Source: Glossina fuscipes (Eukaryota > Arthropoda > Insecta > Diptera > Glossinidae). From it: a DNA stretch of 64,000 nt. Positions 59,761 through 64,000 of this stretch are shown in pieces; the first letter of the stretch is position 1, and every line of letters begins with the position of its first letter. The DNA is taken from NCBI RefSeq assembly GCF_014805625.2, contig NW_023998564.1:2176257-2240256 (forward strand), written 5' to 3'. The notes below the pieces were generated by a model. The model was not told the DNA's origin. It was given only the letters and a program-made list of their open reading frames with translations, and ran no database searches. Position numbers and translations under genes: made by a program.

Positions 59761-61429
59761 TAATATAAAAACTATGTCAAATATATAATAGCACAAGTCA
59801 TACTAAATGTATTTTTAATTTCCTCGAATCCTTCTCTGCCATTTCTCATGTCTCCACTTTCTAGTCACAGATACATAAAACCCTTCTCGTTCCCCTTTCT
59901 TCTCTCCTCTAACTATAACGTTTTCTAAACACTATGTAGAGAAGGTTCCCTGATTAAAGTAAAAAAAAAAAAATTATTCCGCTAGCCTTCGCTAGCCTCC
60001 TTGAATCGCGTTTCATATTACTCTCATCTATTCTATTATTATCGCACTACTCATTCATCTTTTTCAATAATTTTCTGCTCCCGATGCGAGTCATTAACAC
60101 CATCCAAACAGGACGATACTCTATTCATTGTGTTGTCAAAATGAATTTCACTGGGCAAGTTCATACAGTTAGAAAAAGAGTTTACTAAACATGGATTATC
60201 AGTGGTTTTTTATATGTCGAGTATTTTCTTTTAACTATTCATTGCATCCCATTCAATGAAAAACTCGTTCCCCTTATTGAATCCTAACATTGTTTTCCAC
60301 CACGCTGTAAAGTTATGAAACTACCGATGCATGTAAATGAAATTGAAAGCAATACTGTCAAAATATTAATACTTTAAAATTTGTTCTTTGAATATAGACT
60401 TGAAGCTAACAGACTTTTATACAAGACTTTGCACTCCGAAATTTTCCTTAGTCTTATACAAGGAGAGAGTTTAATTGCATTAAGAACGGTTTTTTGCAAA
60501 TAACAATTGAGATTTTGATTACATTTAACACGTCGACGGAAATAAATGCTATTGCATACGTTTTCAGCAGGACGCAATATGACGTAAATGCTACAACGTT
60601 CCAATTTTGAAGCCAATTACTTTGCATTTAATTTTTATATAACTTTACTATATTAATAATAATTAGTTGAAAACTAGGACCTATCTTTTTGGGGATGTCA
60701 CGCCATTTAATGTGTATATGCAATTACATTGTGGCTACCCTTACAAAATATTTCTAAACAAATTTCGAGTATTGTTACTAATTTTAAAACAAATGTCAAT
60801 TTTTGGACGTGACTGAAATTTTCACGGTCCCTCAATGTTTGGAAAATGAAAACACTTTTCAAGAAGTGAATTCACTTTAAATTTCCTTTAAGACATTTTT
60901 CAATTTTTTTATGAATAAGAACAAGTGTACACTTTTTGTTTTCTTTTTAAATAGTACCCTTAAAAAGTATAAAAATCTACATAATCAATGTTCATAGCTT
61001 CTTAAAGACAGGATCTGTCACGCAATTCACAGCATAGGTGTATTCGCTTATTTACTTGTTATTAGTAAACAGGACATGTATACAATGTATTGAGAGATTT
61101 TCATTTATGTGTTTCGAATATATTTTAGTTTTACTCTTCTAGAATAAATTTAAATTGTCTTTGTTGTTTTCTTTTAGCTACATGATTGAAAATAAAAAAA
61201 AAATAATTATAATTCAAAGTATAAATAAACTTACGAATAAGTGTGCAATAGTCGACTTGAAAAACTTTTCGTGATTTCTTAAAATAGTTTTAGTGAGCAT
61301 ATAATGAAAGCATGAGAAACGAACCTTTGCATACGAATATTTTCGAAGGAACATAGAGAACTGAGCGATTTTCTTTTTCTCTCAGGAAAAAACTTTTAAC
61401 TAAAGACTTCATTGATCACTTTCAAGTCT

Positions 61430-61690
61430 GAGTTGTAATTAACTAAAAGTTAACCAAAAGTAATAATTCGAAATGAATTAAACTATAAAAATTGAACACA
61501 GGTTAAATTTAACTACCATGAGTTAAAAATAATGTTAAGTTAACTTTACGTAAAATTAATTAAATTTAAGTAAATTTTAAACACAAAGTAAATTCAATTT
61601 AACTTTTGGTTTAGGAACTGAAGTTAATCCTAAGTTAAAATTAACTTGTTTAAAATTACTTCCTTAAATTTAGTGTAATTTTAGTTTTAA
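61430..61690. repeat. Cluster of AGTTAA/TTAACT motifs
   Basis: In 260 bases, AGTTAA or TTAACT occurs about ten times on both strands, among other TTAA units. Local hairpins are possible (for example TTAAGTTAACTT). No element ends were identified. Confidence 0.5.
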
Positions 61691-63642
61691 GCTAGCCAAA
61701 GTTTATATACCGTTGCAAAGTATGACTGTAAAATGTGAAATGTGTGATAAGATCTTTTAGCTTTAAGTTGGGCTTAAGTTAATGTTAGAGTCTTTTCTGT
61801 AACTTTGCTATATCTTTTATAACTATAGTATTGCAAATATAAGCCTTGCCTGACGAAGCTATACAGGAAATTTGTTTAAGTCCAATAAACAGCTATTCTG
61901 TATTTATTTAAAATGAAAGATATTTGACCTAAACTATCCAAGCCCTTCTTAAACTTGTAACTAGTCCATCTCAAAAGATGTCGTTAGTTTTTAACTTCAG
62001 CTAAAGTCAATCTTATTGTTATGAGTTAGTAATATGCTCGCGAATTCTGATTGCATAAGAAATCTAACTTTTGTCTAACAGACTATCCGTTATATGTGCA
62101 AAGGAGAAAGTGATTTTTCGATCAGTATAAAATTACTACTCTTATCTTTATGAACAAATTGGGATACAAAATATTTAATTTATTTCCTAAAAAAACACTG
62201 TTAAGAGGTATTAAGAAAAATTTTTTTAATCTTTAATCAGCTATGTCTAAGATATTTTACTGTATTGCACGATAAGGGGAAGTTAATATACGTCCACCTA
62301 AAAGAGTGTTGAATGGGAATGGGGATATACGTTCTCTAAACCCGGAATTTGATTCAAGCTTAAGATATTGGAAGCTACTGTTTTTGTCCGTAATGTTATG
62401 ATTAAGAGAAACATCTAATGTTTGCCTATTAATTAGAGGAATTTACGTATATAAAGAAATATAATATTAACAAGTGCAAGTTCAATTGTTCAGATTAACT
62501 TTAGGTTAAAGTTTAAATTTATTGAGATAGTAATGTGTATAAATATTTTTATTCTACAAAATTCTTAAAATTATTGAAATTAAGCTCACGTTAAAGTCAA
62601 AAACCTTATATAGTGGTAGGTACGCTGAATTTTTCGTAGGGTGACTGTCAAGTGAAATAAAAATAGAACAAAATCAACACCATGAGGCATACGTTGAAAA
62701 AATAAAAACAGCACACCTTTCTTGCTATGAAGTATTTTATATGCACATAAGTGCATATTCTTTCAAATAGCTTACGTGTATACGGTATTCTGTGTGTTAA
62801 TCGGTGCATGTGACAAATTTAAAAGCAAATCAACGAGAAGAACAAAAAAAAAAATCAATTTAAATTTAGTTTTAAGATTAAAATAAAAATGTCGACAAAA
62901 ACATAAATGAATAAATAAATGAAATTTCAGTTGAATGACTATGCACAGGCAGGCAGCATTCGAAAAAGGTTTAAATTTAATCAGTAAATCAAAATCCATT
63001 AACGCGTACATTTAATGCATCGATTAAATCGTAATCACATCATAAAAGTTGAAACAGGTGCACAATAGCAATCAAATAAAACTTGCTAACGGCAAACATA
63101 AATACAAAGCATTTATTTTCTCATCATACATAAACGCATCACACACATATATTTTTGTAAGTAGGAACATATATTAAATTGCACTCGCATCCGTCGCACC
63201 CTTTTAGCATCATTTAAGCAAAAACACTTGTAAAACTAAATGAAATTATAATAAAAAGCATTTTTTTTTTTTTTTTTTTTGATAACAAAAATAATTAATT
63301 TTCTTTCTTTTTTTTTATTTCATTTTTGTACGTAGATGAGCGAAGCGCCTAAAACAGGCTTTATTTTAAAAACCGGTTTTTCCTTCTTTTCTTTATTTTG
63401 TGTTTGTTTTGAATGCTTATATTATTAGAAGGGTATTTTTTTACGGTTTTTTTTTTAATGGTATGTATCCTGGAGTACATTTGGCGTTGGATACGTGTTT
63501 ATGTTTGCATTTCAAGAAAATGAAATCCGTTATCCCTTCTTACGAACTCCTAGCATCGTATATGGGAGTGTGTTCCATTTTAAATTTGGAACAATTAAAG
63601 AACGAATATTTCTAACAGAAGTCTGCATTCTCCCCTCCTAAG

Positions 63643-63870
63643 GTGACAAATGGAGAAAGAAGAAAGGAGGAAAAAGGTCAGAGAGGGACGAAAAAAGAAG
63701 GGTGGAAAGTGATAGATAGGGAAGAAAGGGAAAAACGGCAAAGAATGTTAGAGGAAGAGGGAGAAAAGGAAAGAAAGAAAGCAAAAGAGAAAGCACAAAA
63801 AAAGAAAGAGCCAAAAAGAAGGATAGAAAGACAAAAAAAGCGATTAAAAAACGGAACAAAAGATGGATAA
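63643..63870. repeat. Purine-rich (GA) strand-asymmetric tract
   Basis: About 220 bases nearly pure A/G on the + strand (GAAAGAAAGAAAGC-type units). The lysine/glutamate-rich open frame and its reverse are consequences of the composition, so I do not call a gene. Polypurine tracts can adopt triplex structures. Confidence 0.6.
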
Positions 63871-64000
63871 GAAGGTAGCTAATGTGTTATTGGGTCGATC
63901 GTTCAATTTTAAACTTTCGTGCTTCATGACGATGATTTTAAAAACCATAAGAACAGATGGATGATGAATAGAATGATCGTCACAATTAAATCCAAAGGAA

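Larger units (their letters stand above)
57026..64000. other. Upstream Zasp52 intron or flank; no exon recognised
   Basis: The exon at 57025 begins at an acceptor, so sequence to its right is Zasp52 intron. The exons for the PDZ domain, ZM motif and first LIM domain were looked for and not seen, so they should lie beyond 64000. Contents: a TA microsatellite (57.58-57.64 kb), a SINE (59.6 kb), a TTAA-motif cluster (61.43-61.69 kb) and a purine-rich tract (63.64-63.87 kb). Confidence 0.65.

Noticed and set aside
63643..63870. Lys/Glu-rich 75-codon frame (and its complement) as a small gene
   Set aside because: Explained by the purine-rich composition; no splice sites or family similarity seen.
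57026..64000. PDZ, ZM or first LIM exon of Zasp52
   Set aside because: Searched by eye for the expected Cys/His spacing and PDZ blocks on the minus strand; nothing convincing found, so placed outside the window.
1..64000. CRISPR array, operons or bacterial features
   Set aside because: No regularly spaced short repeats; introns, fly transposons and LIM-protein exons show a eukaryotic insect genome.

Overview
This window is nuclear DNA of a higher fly (Diptera). It is AT-rich, with long introns, many TA/CA microsatellites and a dense load of decayed transposons. It carries the 3' two-thirds of a clear Zasp52 orthologue (the ALP/Enigma-family PDZ-LIM protein of the muscle Z-disc). The exact species cannot be read from the sequence. 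An AT-rich calyptrate or tsetse-like fly would fit, but that is inference. One 400-base run of N (23657-24056) marks an assembly gap.

Layout. 1-20 kb: no gene that can be supported; degenerate non-LTR reverse transcriptase (5.7-6.7 kb), a deleted mariner with intact ends (11.0-12.2 kb), tRNA-derived SINE fragments and two dispersed repeat families. 20.2-25.8 kb: a nested transposon cluster, made of a SINE, an internally deleted Ty3/gypsy element, and a LINE whose reverse transcriptase is split by a TIR element (47-base perfect inverted repeats, 9-base target duplication) that surrounds the assembly gap. 26.6-36.5 kb (+ strand): four exons of a small two-pass membrane protein with three PPxY motifs; the 5' end is not found. 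36.5-42.5 kb: intergenic, repeat-rich, between two convergent genes. 42.5-57.0 kb (- strand): eight exons of Zasp52, read from right to left. 57-64 kb: upstream Zasp52 intron or flank with no recognisable exon.

Zasp52 exon order (transcription order): 57025-55820 (1206 bp, phase 0-0), 53756-53579 (phase 0-1), 53158-53000 (159 bp cassette, phase 1-1), then EITHER 48684-44460 (4225 bp giant exon, phase 1-2) OR 44266-43342 (925 bp, phase 1-2), then the shared LIM exons 43192-43009, 42931-42692 and 42599-42522 (stop). The two alternatives each end with the first zinc-finger half of a LIM domain that is completed by the shared exon. Joining one to the other shifts the frame and hits a stop after seven codons, so they must be mutually exclusive. 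The PDZ and first LIM exons lie beyond the right edge.

Best leads for something undescribed: the TIR family with a palindrome inside each terminal repeat (copies at 23.6/24.1, 25.7 and 31.4 kb), the tRNA-derived SINE family (five copies), and the cassette exon preceded by a UG-repeat tract in Zasp52.
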